Below are positions 62,872 through 64,000 of a DNA stretch of 64,000 bases, piece by piece. Source of the DNA: Acidovorax sp. NB1 (lineage in GTDB: Bacteria; Pseudomonadota; Gammaproteobacteria; Burkholderiales; Burkholderiaceae_C). The number at the start of each line of letters is the position of its first letter. Within the stretch, counting starts at the first letter, position 1. Location of the stretch: the NCBI RefSeq assembly GCF_005405905.1, contig NZ_BJHU01000032.1, positions 1-64,000 on the forward strand, given 5' to 3'. Both the position numbers and the translations under genes were made by a program. Below the pieces are notes generated by a model. It did no database searches, was not told the origin of the DNA, and worked only from the letters and a program-made list of their open reading frames with translations.

Positions 62872-63810
62872 CTATAAGGCAGCTAGATATTCCCTCTTCA
62901 TGGACTGAACCAGGTCGGCAGTAGTCGGTAAGGATGTCACCCCCGACACCGAATGCCCCGCACTCCATAGATCCGACCACCGTTGAATGACTGGTCCTTC
63001 AGATCCTCCTCCGAATTTGTTGCGCGCTTCCTGAACGGACACTGTCTCGTCCAACGCTTCGGGGTCGAGACCCACCCGGACGATGGACGGCTTCAAAAAG
63101 TTCGCGGGCAACCCGGTGAAGGCGCGTGTGGCGAGCACATCGTCCATGGAGCTTTCCAGAAGCATCTCTTTGTAGTCCGCCGTCGCCATGCTTTCCTGGG
63201 TGGCGATGAATCGCGTACCCACACACCCCAGGTCGCACCCCAACACGGTCGCGGCGCGCAGCGCCACGCCGTCCGAGAGGCCGCCCGACAGCACGATAGG
63301 ACCATCGAAGATCTGGCGCACGGCGCGCACGAACGCGAAAGGGTTGGCCCAGCCGGTGTGACCGCCTGCACCGGACGACAAAAGAACGAGGCCGTCGACG
63401 CCGGCCTCCAGCGCGCGCTCTGCATGGTGCAGCGAAGCGACATCGGCAAATACAAGGCAACCGCCATCTCGCAAAGCGGGAATCACCGAAGCGGGTGAAC
63501 CCACGCTCGTGATCACCAGTTCCGCACCGTGGCGCACGATCAAGTCCACTTCGGCCTTGAGGCGTGCGGGGTCGCGCCGCATGATGAGGTTGGGGCAATA
63601 AGGCGCTCGGCTGGGCTGTTCTTCGGCTTCGCGCTGAAGCCGCTGCAGCCACGCCGCAAACTCGTCCAGCGACGTGCAATTGGCTGTGGGAAACGCGCCA
63701 ATGACGCCGGCCGCGCACGCGGCCGAAACCAGCTCAATGCCAGAGACACGCAGCATGGGGGCCGCAATGACGGGCACCACCAGCCGCTCCATAAAAGGCA
63801 GTCGGTTCAT
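62872..63810 (-). CDS. Nitronate monooxygenase / FMN-dependent 2-nitropropane dioxygenase-like
   Basis: A 312-residue TIM-barrel flavoprotein. The N-terminal PVIAAPMLRVSGIELVSAACAAGVIGAFP, LVFADVASLHHAERALEAGVDGLVLLSSGAGGHTGW and IVLSGGLSDGVALRAATVLGCDLGCVGTRFIATQES are the family blocks for FMN and substrate. These enzymes oxidise alkyl nitronates, but some act as enoyl-ACP reductases. ATG 63810 overlaps the stop of the upstream paralog by four bases. Confidence 0.88.
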   Translation of the reverse strand: MNRLPFMERLVVPVIAAPMLRVSGIELVSAACAAGVIGAFPTANCTSLDEFAAWLQRLQREAEEQPSRAPYCPNLIMRRDPARLKAEVDLIVRHGAELVITSVGSPASVIPALRDGGCLVFADVASLHHAERALEAGVDGLVLLSSGAGGHTGWANPFAFVRAVRQIFDGPIVLSGGLSDGVALRAATVLGCDLGCVGTRFIATQESMATADYKEMLLESSMDDVLATRAFTGLPANFLKPSIVRVGLDPEALDETVSVQEARNKFGGGSEGPVIQRWSDLWSAGHSVSGVTSLPTTADLVQSMKREYLAAL

Positions 63811-64000
63811 TCTTGTTCCATTCCGTTCTGTGAATGCATTGCGTGAAGGGCCGCGATGGCTTGCACCGCTTCGTCCACGAGGTCGTTGACGATGGCCTGC
63901 AGCGGCTCGATGCTCTGAGCGAATGCGATGGACGGCCCCAGGGAGACCATGCCATGGCGCCAGTCGCCCTCTGCGTAGCAACGGTCGCGCGCGACGGTTC
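63807..64000 (-). CDS. Upstream nitronate monooxygenase-like protein, C-terminal part
   Basis: The frame is open to the window edge and ends at a TGA overlapping the next start (ATGA). About 63 residues are visible. ARDRCYAEGDWRHGMVSLGP and EPLQAIVNDLVDEAVQAI match the C terminus of FMN-dependent nitronate monooxygenases, so this is likely a tandem paralog. The bulk of the gene is outside the window, so confidence is moderate. Confidence 0.55.
   Translation of the reverse strand, partial: TVARDRCYAEGDWRHGMVSLGPSIAFAQSIEPLQAIVNDLVDEAVQAIAALHAMHSQNGMEQE

Noticed and set aside
62495..62877. Short open frames in the AT-rich gap
   Set aside because: No ribosome sites, no recognisable protein features and no consistent codon bias.

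Overview
The window reads as a 64 kb piece of a GC-rich betaproteobacterial chromosome, most likely Acidovorax or a close relative in the Comamonadaceae. This rests on the strong G/C third-position bias, betaproteobacterial families (DUF3460, a bifunctional PabB-PabC, the CX14CX2C type of QueE), and short dispersed repeats built on AGCTATT..AATAGCT and TGAGCCTGTCGAAGC. The genus is inference. No rRNA, tRNA, CRISPR array, insertion sequence or prophage gene was seen.

Layout. 1-6.7 kb: end of an RND outer membrane efflux lipoprotein, a YitT-like membrane protein, a SulP transporter, an OmlA/BamE-like lipoprotein, DUF3460, scpA and nadB. 6.7-12.1 kb: queE, a QueD-like gene, panD, then the tightly overlapping bioA-bioD-bioF run and a small tautomerase. 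12.1-18.6 kb: fused pabB-pabC, nadC-nadA, an AT-richer GNAT gene and panB-panC. 18.6-29 kb: a hydrolase, then two transglutaminase-like proteins, a circularly permuted ATP-grasp/alpha-E fusion, a stand-alone alpha-E protein and a zinc metallopeptidase. This set resembles a predicted but little-characterised peptide-ligation/transglutaminase system. 29-33.3 kb: small envelope-stress proteins (BON, DUF883-like, DUF1328) and a CHASE3 histidine kinase divergent from a NarL-type regulator, with a stand-alone receiver nearby. 33.4-42.9 kb: moeB, ctpA, gpmA, a rhodanese, grxC, secB, gpsA, a FeeM/GNAT-like protein, lysA divergent from its probable LysR activator, and coaD.

43-52.8 kb is an accessory block lying between coaD and rsmD, which are often neighbours elsewhere. 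It holds two paralogous LuxR-type regulators, a leucine-rich-repeat surface protein with an IPTL-CTERM tail, a DUF3667 membrane protein, a metallopeptidase-TPM fusion, an LprI-like protein and a DUF4874/DUF4832 lipoprotein. 52.9-64 kb: rsmD, a pair of M16 peptidase-like proteins, ftsY, a GGDEF-EAL protein, a calcium-binding-repeat protein, cutA, a 626-base gene-poor AT-rich gap, and two tandem nitronate-monooxygenase-like genes.

Functional links. Cofactor synthesis dominates the core: NAD (nadB, nadC-nadA), biotin (bioADF), pantothenate/CoA (panB-panC, panD, coaD), folate (pabBC), queuosine (queE/queD) and sulfur transfer (moeB). The most unusual non-coding signal is a pair of 112-base palindromic elements (7350-7461 and 41158-41269, opposite orientations) whose stems differ by paired, compensating changes.
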